DNA from: Phaeoceros laevis
Lineage: Eukaryota > Anthocerotophyta > Anthocerotopsida > Notothyladales
Length of the DNA: 64,000 nucleotides
Direction: 5' to 3'
Assembly (NCBI GenBank): GCA_049999765.1
Contig: JBNGIQ010009496.1
Coordinates: forward strand, 170,354 to 234,353
Position 1 is the stretch's first letter. Each line of letters opens with the position of its first letter. Positions 40,520-51,438 of this stretch are shown here, one piece after another. The notes beneath the pieces are model-generated. The model saw nothing but the letters and a program-made list of their open reading frames with translations, did no database searches and was not told the DNA's origin. The position numbers were made by a program, and so were the translations under genes.

Positions 40520-43174
40520 ATGGCAGGACTGCTCTTGGATTCTTCACAGTGCTGGGACAATATGCCGGTCACGGGAATCTTTCTTGACTTCAGGCAGAAG
40601 ACAACGAAGGAGACCTTGTGGTTAAGCAAGTGTCAGAATCCGGCTTGGATGGAGGCAGAGGTAGTCGTGTTGACGAGTGGGCGCTCTGAGTCTACCAGCC
40701 AACAAATTGGTGCTGGCTCCTCCTCGAAGAGAAGATATGAAAGGGAGTTTACCCTGAGAACCTTGAGCACAATTTGTGTAGAGGGTGAGCTGAAGGAGGC
40801 AGTTGACTCTATGGACCACTTGGTGCAAGGAGGATGCCAAATTAGCGACTCTTTATTTTACCGTGTCCTGAAGAGGTGCATTGCTCAAAAGGATCTGATT
40901 CTCGGTAGGCGTGTGCACGCACTTGCAGTCAAAAGTGGACGCAACTCCAACGCATTCTTGGCCAACCACATCATTGTCATGTATTCGTCTCATGGTAAGT
41001 TGGAGGACGCAATGCAGGTTTTTAGTGATGTGGCTTCACCAGACTGCTATATGTGGGCTTCCATTATCTTGGCACATGTTCGACACGGACATGCCAAAAG
41101 AGCTGTACAACTTTATCGGCAGATGCAAGATACAGAGGTTGGGCCAGACGACTATGTATTTGCGGCAGTCCTTAAAGCGTGTGCAGGAGCAGGGGATTTA
41201 GCAGCCGGCAAGGAGGTTCATGCTCATATTGTAGAGAGACTGAATGAGCCCAACATGGTCCTAGGCAGCTGTCTAATTGACATGTATGCAAAATGTGGGA
41301 GCCTAGATGATGCTCGTAGAGTTTTCAACACATTGTCCCGAAGAAATGTGGTCACCTGGACGACCATGATGGTGGGATATGTTCAGAAGGGGCTTGGTCA
41401 AGAAGCCCTTGCTCTGCACGCCAGTATGGAAAAGGAAGGGAGAAGTTTGGCCAATCATGTGACATACTCGTGTCTTCTTCAAGCCTGTGGAAGTACTGGA
41501 GCTTTTAACCACGGGAAACAGCTTCATGCGCAGATCCAGGCAAAGGGTTTGGAAGCTAATATGGTTGTCGCCAACTGCTTGGTGGACATGTATGTAAAAT
41601 GTGGGAGCTTAGAAGATGCTCGCAGAGTGTTTGACAATTTGCCCTTCAGAGATGTAGTCTCATGGACTACAATGATTGCAGGATATGCTCAGCAGGGTTT
41701 GGGTAAAGAAGCTCTCTCCATCTATGACCGCATGCAACTGGATGGCATGACTCCAGCTGATCATGTCACTTTAGTGTGCCTCCTGCAGGCATGTGCCAGT
41801 GTCGGGGCTCTGCACCAAGGGAAGCAGCTTCACTCGCAGATTCAAAAAAAAGGATTGGAAGCTGATGTGATTGTTGGCAGCTGTTTGGTGGACATGTATT
41901 CAAAATGTGGGAACTTGGAGGAAGCTCGCACAGTGTTTGACCGACTGCCCGCAAGAAATGTGGTTACATGGACTGGCATGCTTGCAGGATATGCCCAGCA
42001 GGGATTAGGTCAAGAGGCTCTTTTGTTGTACGAAACAATGAAAGGCGAAGGCATATTGCCAACTGATCACACGTTTGTCTGTCTCCTTCAAGCATGCGCA
42101 AGTGTTGGAGCCTTATGCGAGGGCAAGGAGCTGCATCAAGAGATCCACGAACAGGGACTGGATAGTAATATGTTCGTTGGAAACTGCCTGGTTGACATGT
42201 ATGCAAAATGTGGTAGCCTGGAGGATGCTCGCAGAGTTTTTGATGCACTGCCCACCAGAGATGTAGTGACATGGAACGCCCTTCTCAACGGCTATGCTGA
42301 ACATAGTGACAGTCAAAGGGCAATCCAGTTTTTCAAGGAGATGTGCATACATGGAGTTGAGCTCAATGATATCACTTTCGTCAGCGTTCTTGTGGCATGC
42401 AGTCATGCAGGTCTGGTGGAAGAAGGGCAGCGCTTTTTCAAACTGATGGAGGCTTATGGGATAGTACCTAGTGACCATCACTATAATTGTATGGTTGATC
42501 TTTTAGGACGATCTGGCCATCTTGAAGAGGCAGAAAATATTCTTCAAACCAATCCTCTTGAGAACGATGTCGTAGGGTGGAAAACTCTGCTAAGTGCCTG
42601 TAAAAGCCATGGTGATGTACAACGTGGAAGGCGATGCTTTGATCATCTTGTTGCATTAGAGCCTGAAATCGCGAGTTCGTATGTTCTATTTGCCAACATA
42701 TGTGCAAATGCAGGAATGTGGAGGGATGTGGATAGAATAGAAAGCTTAAGAAAGTCTGCAGGTGCTAAGAAGAAGCCTGGTAAGGCATGTATTGAAGTGA
42801 AGAAAAAGGTGCATGAGTTTACAGTTGGGGAAGAGAGGGATGATATCGCAACAAAGATGAGGAACATGAACCATGTTGTAAGGGAGAAAGGAGGGCACGT
42901 GCCTCAGACAGAGTTGGTACTGAAGGCAGTGTCTGAACAGGAGAAGGAGGATTATTTGTGTGGTCATGCCGAGAAACTGGCACTGGCGTATGGCCTTATG
43001 AACACACCAGATGGCACTACGTTGCTAGTCACTAAAAATCTCCGAATGTGCAATGACTGCCATAGTAGCACCAAGATCATGTCACATCTTGAGAGGCGAG
43101 AGATTATAGTTAGAGATGCTCACCGTGTACACCGTTTTCTGCATGGGTCTTGTTCCTGTGGGGATCGGCATTGA
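40520..43174 (+). CDS. PPR protein, PLS class with E and DYW deaminase domains
   Basis: PLS-DYW proteins bind organelle transcripts and direct C-to-U editing; plastid or mitochondrial location is inferred. A single 884-codon exon, usual for the family. An unstructured N-terminus is followed by P-L-S repeats with DMYAKCGSLDDARRVF-like motifs; neighbouring triplets (about 100 residues each) are closely alike, e.g. GYAQQGLGKEAL and GYAQQGLGQEAL, both ending LLQACASVGAL. The E/E+ region includes HYNCMVDLLGRSGHLEEAE and KKKPGKACIEVKKKVHEF (PG box). The DYW deaminase has HAE (His816, Glu818) and CNDC (Cys844, Cys847), so zinc ligands and the catalytic Glu are intact. The last three residues are DRH instead of DYW (SCSCGDRH). 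ATGs at 40520 and 40652 are both possible starts; the first residues are not a clear transit peptide. Confidence 0.95.
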   Translation: MAGLLLDSSQCWDNMPVTGIFLDFRQKTTKETLWLSKCQNPAWMEAEVVVLTSGRSESTSQQIGAGSSSKRRYEREFTLRTLSTICVEGELKEAVDSMDHLVQGGCQISDSLFYRVLKRCIAQKDLILGRRVHALAVKSGRNSNAFLANHIIVMYSSHGKLEDAMQVFSDVASPDCYMWASIILAHVRHGHAKRAVQLYRQMQDTEVGPDDYVFAAVLKACAGAGDLAAGKEVHAHIVERLNEPNMVLGSCLIDMYAKCGSLDDARRVFNTLSRRNVVTWTTMMVGYVQKGLGQEALALHASMEKEGRSLANHVTYSCLLQACGSTGAFNHGKQLHAQIQAKGLEANMVVANCLVDMYVKCGSLEDARRVFDNLPFRDVVSWTTMIAGYAQQGLGKEALSIYDRMQLDGMTPADHVTLVCLLQACASVGALHQGKQLHSQIQKKGLEADVIVGSCLVDMYSKCGNLEEARTVFDRLPARNVVTWTGMLAGYAQQGLGQEALLLYETMKGEGILPTDHTFVCLLQACASVGALCEGKELHQEIHEQGLDSNMFVGNCLVDMYAKCGSLEDARRVFDALPTRDVVTWNALLNGYAEHSDSQRAIQFFKEMCIHGVELNDITFVSVLVACSHAGLVEEGQRFFKLMEAYGIVPSDHHYNCMVDLLGRSGHLEEAENILQTNPLENDVVGWKTLLSACKSHGDVQRGRRCFDHLVALEPEIASSYVLFANICANAGMWRDVDRIESLRKSAGAKKKPGKACIEVKKKVHEFTVGEERDDIATKMRNMNHVVREKGGHVPQTELVLKAVSEQEKEDYLCGHAEKLALAYGLMNTPDGTTLLVTKNLRMCNDCHSSTKIMSHLERREIIVRDAHRVHRFLHGSCSCGDRH

Positions 43175-46007
43175 CAGACTGGTGGGACTTGCACAATCGT
43201 GGCAACTTTCATTGGTGCGATTGAGGGCCTAGATTCTGGGTGGTTGCTAACTGTGGAGACAATTGGCTAACTCCAAAAGCGGTATCAATACATTCCATGA
43301 GCCCTGTGCGGGTGACTCGGACCACAATATCAAGCAAAAGCTCAACGCTATGGCACTTTTCTAAGCTGCCACAAGAGACAAACCTGAAATTCATGAAGTA
43401 CGCAGCAACAGGCATTCTGAATGCTGCCTTACCCTGACTATGATGCAACAAGTTGTGGGACAGACTAAGGACAACTGCCATTGTTGAAGCAGCCAGGGCA
43501 AGGAGGAGGGAACCCTATTCCAGGAGCCATACATGCTTCTTTTGATATTAACCAAGCTGCTGTGTCGAGGCCCTAGCCAAGTTGAGGAGATACAACGTCC
43601 TTATGGAGCAGGCTGCAGCATTTTGACACAATCAATGAGGCCTAACAGCCACCCAATTGAAGGACATTGCTATCTATTGTCCCAAGTGGAGGGAGGAGAC
43701 ACAACTAAGATCGAGAAGTACGTGAATGATGGGCCTGATGTTCTATGCAGGTGCGCCAAAAGCGTCCTCCAGGTCGATTACTACATCGGTTTCAGCACCT
43801 GGCACGAGGCTTTCGAGGTCTACTGGTGCTGTCGAAGAAAAGTGAGTTTCGCTAACGGAACGTTGGTTGGGCTCCAACACCTTTGAGCAATAGTCAAATG
43901 GGGCTTCCTCAAAACAGGAGGTCAAGAACATCAATGTTCTTAAGTTGATGTCTTGATGCAGCTGCTGAGCTTATTGTCCCCTCCACTAATCAAGCGTATG
44001 TCAAGTAACATCATCATCATCACCCTGTCGAGAATACAATGCAACTGCAGAGTGTACACTTCAGAGAAAGTACCCTGTGAATCTAGGCTTCGCAGACTCA
44101 ATGATTTGAGATCCTTCCACATGTATGTCTACAGCAACGACAAGACGTACACAGACACCGTGGTGTCCGTCCAGTCACTCGTACGACTCCAAACTCTCTA
44201 TTCCGATAGAGCTGCAGAATACTTTTTGTCCCATCATTTTCTTTGGACAAACTATGGACGAGCTATGTCAGGGACAGCCTGATAGGATGGCGTACCGCTT
44301 GTCCCTTTTGGATATGGGTATGCGACATTTGGCTATAGAAGCAAAACCTGCATACCGTTTGTCAGGTGGATGATGCTCGCCACCCTAACGATTCGGCACC
44401 ACGTGAACATTCCGCGAAACGCTTGCCTAGTCACTAAAGCCAGATGGCGCCACGCGGAATGAAGATTATGCGGTCACAGTGGCATAGCAGCTCATGCCAA
44501 GCTAGGGTGCCGGTGTCCACGTCGGAGTTTGCCGGTGTGCCGGAAGTGGGGTACACGGGTTCAAATTAAACTCCTGTTTAGGCACGAAGGAGGCCGTGTG
44601 AGCGGGGTTCCAAGGCCTCTGACGGAAGGAGTTTATGAGAAAGACAAATCGGATTACACAGAACTCCATAAGGGTGAAATCTGTGGCAGCCATTGGCTGC
44701 TATCAGCTTACAGTAGCAGCTCACAAGCGCTGTCCGTGACAGAGCCCCGTTTGTCCCAAAGTAGCAGTGGGACAAAAAGTATTCCGCAGAGAGATCCACG
44801 CGTCGCTTCACAAACCGTGGACAAATTTAGCGGAGTCTAAGGTGACAAGGCGACAAATCTAGCGAAGTCTAAGGTGTTTGTATCGTGAGCACCCAATAGT
44901 CTGCGGAACTCTATCCCTTCAATAAACGAAGGCGGGTTTGACAGGCTTGTCCTGTCCTCAAAAGTGAACGGAATAATTGGGACGCGTGTCCTTCACAAAG
45001 AGGATAAATAGAGCTTTGTGACTCCATATCCGGCGCCTGGGCCCGGCGTGGCTCTGCCTCATTGGGAGTCGGGGAAATGTGAATAAAAGGTTTGCCACGT
45101 CATAGAAACCAAAACTCAGATTGGAAAGTTTCATTGGCGCGATGATGGAGGATGGAGTTGGTGCGACTTGGTGGAAAGATGCGCACCCGTGGGAAAGTAG
45201 CAGGCATCTAAAACAGCTATTATCTATACGCCACTATCAGTCCCCTGGACAATTTGCAAATTGTCTAGGAGCTAATGGGGAATCTCAGCCTACCACTGCT
45301 ACGTGTGAGACACCTCGTGCTGAAAAGAACACCGAGCCAGCTCAGGAAACTAGTGCCGAAAAACGAAACGTCCGCCATCGTCTCTCGCCGGCCATTGCGA
45401 TTCCGGCTGGCGTTGCGTCTTCGAGCAAGCGAGGAGGACCACCTTGCCGGTACAGCGGGTACAGAATTTACCGCATCGGTTGACTGCCGGCTGTGGAAGA
45501 TCTTGGAGGCCTCATCGAGTGCTTCCTGACAACCGTAGCGCATGCGAGGTTTGCCAGCCATAATTCGGTTCCACGTGCTGCTGCGGAGTTTGTGTATGCA
45601 TGTTCGGCGCTTGAGGCGTGCATCCTAGTAGCTCAATTGGTCCAGGTTACTTCGTTGACAAGGCCATTTGCCGGATCGCAATGAGGAGCTGAAGCGGAGG
45701 GCGAAGTTGGAGCAACAGGAGTCAGGATTATGTCTCAATTATGCGAATTGCCGGTGTGAGAGTTCCTGGAGGCAGCTGAGAATGTGGTGTCCGGTCGGAA
45801 CGGGGGTGGTGAAGGGAAGGATGGGGAAGGAATGTGCGAGATGCGACAGATTTACAATTCCTTGGATTGGAGGAGGGCGACACGATACTTAAGAGGACAT
45901 CTCGATTCTTCCTGGGGTGCGCCTTGCCAGAGGTTCCTTCAGACGTGATATGTGACCTCATATGGAGTGCGCCTCTGTTGCCGCTGTAGGATGCCGCTTC
46001 CACCTTC
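43175..46007. other. Stretch between the PPR and histidine kinase genes
   Basis: About 2.8 kb with no gene I can name. It holds an inverted repeat (44205-44800) and a doubled ACAAATYTAGCGRAGTCTAAGGTG at about 44821 and 44853. A minus-strand frame at 43743-43934 has an acidic end (DLESLVPGAETDVVIDLEDA), but no partner exon or homology is evident. The part next to 46008 should contain the kinase promoter. Confidence 0.45.
44205..44800. repeat. Imperfect inverted repeat, possible fold-back or MITE-like element
   Basis: The left arm at about 44205-44275 reads GCAGAATACTTTTTGTCCCA then later GGACAAAC and GTCAGGGACAGC. The right arm at about 44730-44800, reverse complemented, reads GCGGAATACTTTTTGTCCCA then GGGACAAAC and GTCACGGACAGC. 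The arms are about 70 bp, mostly matching, around a 450-bp centre. No transposase and no clear target-site duplication were found. Confidence 0.55.
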
Positions 46008-49000
46008 TTGAAATTCTTGCGAGGCCAGACTTCCGTTGCGCCAGCAGGTCAGAGGATGGTGGCTCGAACGCGGCGCTCCATGTGGGCCAACAGATCCAAA
46101 GCACTTGCTGTGCAAGTTACCATCATCGTTATAGGCTGGGCGTGTGCAATTNNNNNNNNNNNNNNNNNNNNNNNNNNNNNNNNNNNNNNNNNNNNNNNNN
46201 NNNNNNNNNNNNNNNNNNNNNNNNNNNNNNNNNNNNNNNNNNNNNNNNNNNNNNNNNNNNNNNNNNNNNNNNNNNNNNNNNNNNNNNNNNNNNNNNNNNN
46301 NNNNNNNNNNNNNNNNNNNNNNNNNNNNNNNNNNNNNNNNNNNNNNNNNNNNNNNNNNNNNNNNNNNNNNNNNNNNNNNNNNNNNNNNNNNNNNNNNNNN
46401 NNNNNNNNNNNNNNNNNNNNNNNNNNNNNNNNNNNNNNNNNNNNNNNNNNNNNNNNNNNNNNNNNNNNNNNNNNNNNNNNNNNNNNNNNNNNNNNNNNNN
46501 NNNNNNNNNNNNNNNNNNNNNNNNNNNNNNNNNNNNNNNNNNNNNNNNNNNAGGATCAGGCTAGTCTCCCATGAGACTTGCTACGTTGAACTTCGGAAAT
46601 TGACGGTATACCAAGCAAGCGGTACGGCCGAGGCGTTTTTCTCTTGAGCTTCCCTATGAATTGAGCAGTAAGAGTTTGTTTTTGGCTTTTTTTCCAGGTG
46701 ATGAAGGCAGAAATGGGCAACAACTTGAATACTTCGTTCGTGGTTGTTGGTTTGTTGAGTGCGAAGCCGGATATCAATCAGAGTCATTGGGATGCATTCA
46801 CCAAGTATACGGACTTTTTGCGGCTTAACTCGAGTAGGTTGTTCTACATGCAAAGAGTGCTGGACCGAGACAGGGCTGCCTTCGAGGCGGAATGGAAGGG
46901 ACCGATATTGGAATTCGCTCCAAATCTGGACATAGTGCACCGTACTCCAGATGCCGAGTATGCCCCTATAGTATTTCGGGCGCGCACCATGAAAAATCTG
47001 ACTCTGGTGGATCCTACAACCTTACCAATAATTAGGAATGCTGTGCAGAGGGCCAGGGATACAGGTAAAGTATCAATGTCACCACCTGACAAGTACAGAG
47101 GAATTTGGAGGCTTGGGGCCTATCTGCCCTTTTATGCTGACGTTGGGGACCCTCAATCTTTGCACAATATGGAACACAGGAGGCAGGCCTGTGTAGGGTA
47201 TGTTGGAATATCCGTCGATATCTATGATCTCTTTGCTTCTGTACTTTCCAGGTACCAGTATGATCCGTATTTGGACTTCGTCGCATCATATGCCCCACAG
47301 AGAGTGGAGGACTTTCTCCCCAGCCATGGCTGCAGCACCAAAGTTGCAGGATGCCATGTCGTAATTTATGGACAAGACAGAGACGACGCTACTTTGGTCT
47401 CCTCTTGGTCCTACGGATTTCAGACCTTCCAACTCAAATGTTATGCGAAGGACAACATCAGGTTGTCCGCAATGAAAAACATCATTGCCTGGCCCCTGCT
47501 GATGGTGGTTGTCTTTCACATTAGCGCTGTATTTGCCTTTCGAGCTATGAGGCGACTGCGGGCTGTGGAAGGGGATGTCACAGAGATGGAGAAACTGAAC
47601 AATGATCTCAAAATAGCAAAGCAAGCTGCTGAAGCTGCGGACAAGGCAAAATCTAGCTTCCTTGCTACAGTGTCTCATGAGATCAGGTCAAAAGCGAACA
47701 TTGCCTCTGGGAGCTTACTGGTGACATTGAATATCGATGCAAAAGTCTGTCTGGAGTGTGCATAGCCGTTTTCTTGGATGTTCACGACTGATGTTTCTAA
47801 CGAGACTTTCCTGTTTTGCAGGACCCCTATGAATGGCATGATTGGTAAGTTTTCCAGTTTTTGATCTAGATTTCTGGGTCATCAATACGACGACTGTGTG
47901 CAACCTAATTCAGACAGCTGCTCATGCAGGAATGACGAATCTCTTGCTTGGAACGGATTTGACCCAACAGCAGTTAGAGTATGTCAAGATTGCTCAGCAC
48001 AGCGGCAATGCTCTCATGTAATATACCGCCACCTGCAGATTTTACTTCAGTTGTAATAGTATTTTGAAAAGGAGCATGGTAAGACACCATGTTGTGGGAA
48101 GTGACAATCTGTTCCTGTTTGCCTGCAGAGCTCTCATCAATGATGTGCTTGATCTGTCAAAGATTGAGGCCGGTGGTATGGAGCTGGAATCAGTAACATT
48201 TGATATTCGTATGGTAGTTGATGACGTGTTGTCTTTATTCGAGGATAAAGTGCAACAGAAAGAGATAGAGGTCTCAGCGTTGATACATGAGACTGTCCCA
48301 AATCAGGTTGTTGGAGATCCTGGACGGCTGCGTCAGGTAATCAGCATTCTCAGACATCTTGCTCCTCATCTTGCATTCTCCGTCACGTTTGTATTGCCCA
48401 CACACTGTTCCTTTGCTACAACTTCTTGTCTCGTGTTGCGCAGGTGCTGATCAATCTCGTCGGCAATGCAATGAAGGTGTCAATCTCTCAGCTTGGATTC
48501 CAAGTACCTTGGAGGTGCATTTGTAGAAGTACACAGGAGATTGGAAGATTTTCTGTCTGTGATAGTTTCCATTACTGACACTCAAGGTGATTTTCTGATT
48601 TTCTGGTCACAGTTCACCAAACAAGGGAGCATCTTTGTCTGTGTGCGGATGGTCGATGAGAGCTGGCAAAGTACAGTTGTTGAAGACTCCACTCTATCGT
48701 CTACCCCATCGGTGGACTCAGACTCGACTTTGCTCCCCTTGAAGGATGGTTTTGCCAAATCAGATGGAACACTTATGCTGGATGGTGGTCATAGAGAGGA
48801 TGCCTCGCGGAAGTCGATGAGCCATGATTCACTGTGGACTTTTTCCAGTGAAGCTGAGGATGTGCCTCCAAGGCTAAGTATGTATAAAGTGGCGTTAGGA
48901 ACCAAGGAGTCAGTCAAGAAATGGCGGAACTGGCAACCTAGGCCCGCAGTTGAGTTTGAAGATGAACTTCGAAAACTCAAATTAGTTATATCGGTTGAAG

Positions 49001-50903
49001 ACACTGGTAATGACTCTCCTCAGGTGTCATTGCAGAAACAATTTCTTGTTTCCCTATCCAAAAACTGTGTTTGAGCGTCTGGCAATTGTGCAGGTATTGG
49101 TATTCCTTTGCAGATACAACACCGGTTATTTCAACCATTTCTACAAGCCAACAGTGGCACAGCAAGGGAGTACGGAGGAACTGGGATTGGTCTTTCTATA
49201 TCGCAGGTGATTCATGTTTACCTATGCTTCAAACTGCAGCTTTTATAGTTTTTGATGTATCTCCTGACTTGTGTATCTTTGCGTGACAGAAACTAGTTAA
49301 GTTGATGGACGGAGAGCTCTCTGTCGAAAGCCAACCTGGAGAGGGGAGCACATTTGAGTTCACCTTGAAGCTAGGGAAGGAAACGGAATCTAGTAGGAGT
49401 CGATCAACTCACTCTGATCCTCAACAGGATAAACTCAGGGGAGTAAAGGTCCTATTAGTCGACCCACACTTCGTTAGGCAGGTGGGTGAATTCACTTACA
49501 TAACTCCGTCACATAGGCCAAGCGGTAAACATGGCATCAGTTAACAATTAGCTTGCCATGCAGGAGGTTGTCATGACTTACATGCGGAAGTCAGGTCTTC
49601 TAGTGGAGGCTTGTGAAGATACAGCAATGGCCGAGAACCTTGTTGTGAGGTATGTCCATGGATATAGATCTTCCATCAATAGAAACCAAGCTAACAGCTG
49701 CAGGGTGAGTTGCAGATCCAGGTACTATGCATGTTGCTTTACTTGTGAACAAGGTGGCTGACAATTTTCTGCTGCTTTGTGACCAGACAAGAGGGCCCCC
49801 TTTTTCAGGCTGCGATTGTGGACATACAGTTCATGGAGATAGAATCTGCAGCGTCCTTTGCTCAGTCTGTGCGAAGTAAACCAGGCTTTCAAACTTTTCC
49901 TCTGATCGCCCTTACTCAACAGTCGAACAAAGTCGTTTGGTCGCAACTGGAGAAGGCAGGATTCACTTCCACGATACACAGCCCTTTGCGGCATGCAACC
50001 TTGGCAGCTTCATTGCAGAAAGTCTTGGGATTGAGATCCCAAGGTCCGACGAAGCGTATCAATCCTTACGCTCATATGCTGTTGAAGAAAAGGGTTTTAG
50101 TGGTATGCTACTCTCTCCTTCACCCAAATGCATTGTCAACAGTGTTGTATTTGGGTATTGCAGGGTAAAACCATGGTTTTAGTTGATCAATTGCTGGGGA
50201 CATTATTTGTTTACTGTTAGGTTGATGACAACCTGATCAACCGGAAAGTTGCTTCATCGATGCTATCAAGATATGGAGCTGCTGTTCTTTGCGTCAACGG
50301 CGGTGTTGAGGCATTGGATGCTTTGGAGGGGGAGACTTTTGACTTGGTTCTGATGGACATACAAATGCCAGAGGTGATTATTGGCTAGCTAGACATTAAT
50401 AGCACTGGAATCTAGCACAAGTGAAGCTGGCTGCTTATTAGTCGGGGCTCTTGTATCAGATGGACGGCTATGAAGCAACCAGACGGATACGCCAGCGGGA
50501 AATACAAAGATGCAGTCAATGCAAGAATCTGGCCAGCAGCGACCTCTCAGCTAGGTCTAACAGCACGAATCAAAGCTCTGAAGAAGCATCAAGAGTAGCT
50601 GCATGCCCGCATCATCAGACACCAGTTGTGGCTGTCACAGCGGACGTAATGAAAGGAACTCATGAACTCTGCTTGAATGCAGGAATGGATGACTACGTGC
50701 CCAAGGTGATTATTAAGATGAAGCGCGTTTACTTTCCCATTTTGGTCAAACTGAAGTGTATTACTGACGAATTGCTGTTGAATTTGCAGCCCCTGGATCA
50801 AAGACAGCTGCATTCCTTGCTTGAGAGATTTCTCAAAAATGACCTGGTCAATCGGAGAGGGGCATCAGGTATTATCAACCGCCCGCCAACTGAGACTTCA
50901 TGA
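46008..50903 (+). CDS. CHASE-domain hybrid histidine kinase (cytokinin-receptor family)
   Basis: Membrane sensor kinase of the AHK/CHK family. The N-terminal exon (ATG at 46008 or 46056) has a membrane segment ([16 protein letters not shown]), then runs into a 400-base gap. From 46697 a long exon encodes [45 protein letters not shown] and [17 protein letters not shown]. It continues through a second membrane segment ([20 protein letters not shown]) and a coiled linker to SHEIR (phosphorylated His). A 23-nt exon 47822-47844 encodes TPMNGMI. Later exons hold [20 protein letters not shown], the N box ([12 protein letters not shown]), the G box ([14 protein letters not shown]) and [21 protein letters not shown] receiver-like domain lacking the usual acidic pair ([13 protein letters not shown]) follows, then a true receiver ([31 protein letters not shown] with the acceptor Asp), ending NRPPTETS at 50903. 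Family membership is secure; cytokinin binding is not shown. Confidence 0.9.
46152..46551. other. Assembly gap, 400 N
   Basis: A run of exactly 400 N lies between the first membrane segment and the CHASE exon of the histidine kinase gene. The start of the extracellular domain is missing. The round size suggests an estimated length. Confidence 0.99.
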
Positions 50904-51438
50904 GTTCTGCAATTTCTTAAAATTCGGAATCTTAGGCACAACTCCAAGCAGTTCGCCATATTTATTTACCATAAAAAACAAACATCAGGGGTATTTGGGG
51001 TGCTTGTATGTACGTGTGATTGGACCATCCTCACCCGGTGTTCTATATAGCTCCACTTTCCGGTTCTTATTGTATGTATTTATAGTGTTTACAGGGTACT
51101 AGACCACACTTTCCTGTTCAGTTGTGATTAGCTCATTCAAATGCACTTGCGATTGAAGCTGGATCTATTGCAGTGCAGGAAAATCGGAGCACGAACAGTT
51201 ATACGCACTGTCCAAGATCCGTTGAGGATACAATTGTCAATATTCATTAAACTAGATTCATTGTGGGCTTTAGAAGCTGAGATAGGTCTTTTTCCACGAA
51301 GTACAAACAGTCGCGGCAAGCCGTGCTGATGAATAGGAAAAATGAGACTACCGTTAATCAAACCCTGGTCGAGTTTCAACACTAAGACGATAGGTTCATA
51401 TGTTCGAAAGTTTGTATATAAATACAAGTTAATTCGAC
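50904..51438. other. Convergent 3' region of the histidine kinase and IREH1-like genes
   Basis: This 535-bp AT-rich interval lies between two stop codons facing each other. It must hold both 3' UTRs and polyadenylation regions; AATAAA-like strings are not sharply defined. No coding sequence is seen. Confidence 0.6.

Noticed and set aside
43743-43934. Minus frame ending in an acidic segment (DLESLVPGAETDVVIDLEDA)
   Set aside because: It looks protein-like, but I cannot find adjoining exons or a family.
44545-44575. GGGTTCAAATT resembling a tRNA B box
   Set aside because: No A box, acceptor stem or anticodon arm can be folded around it.
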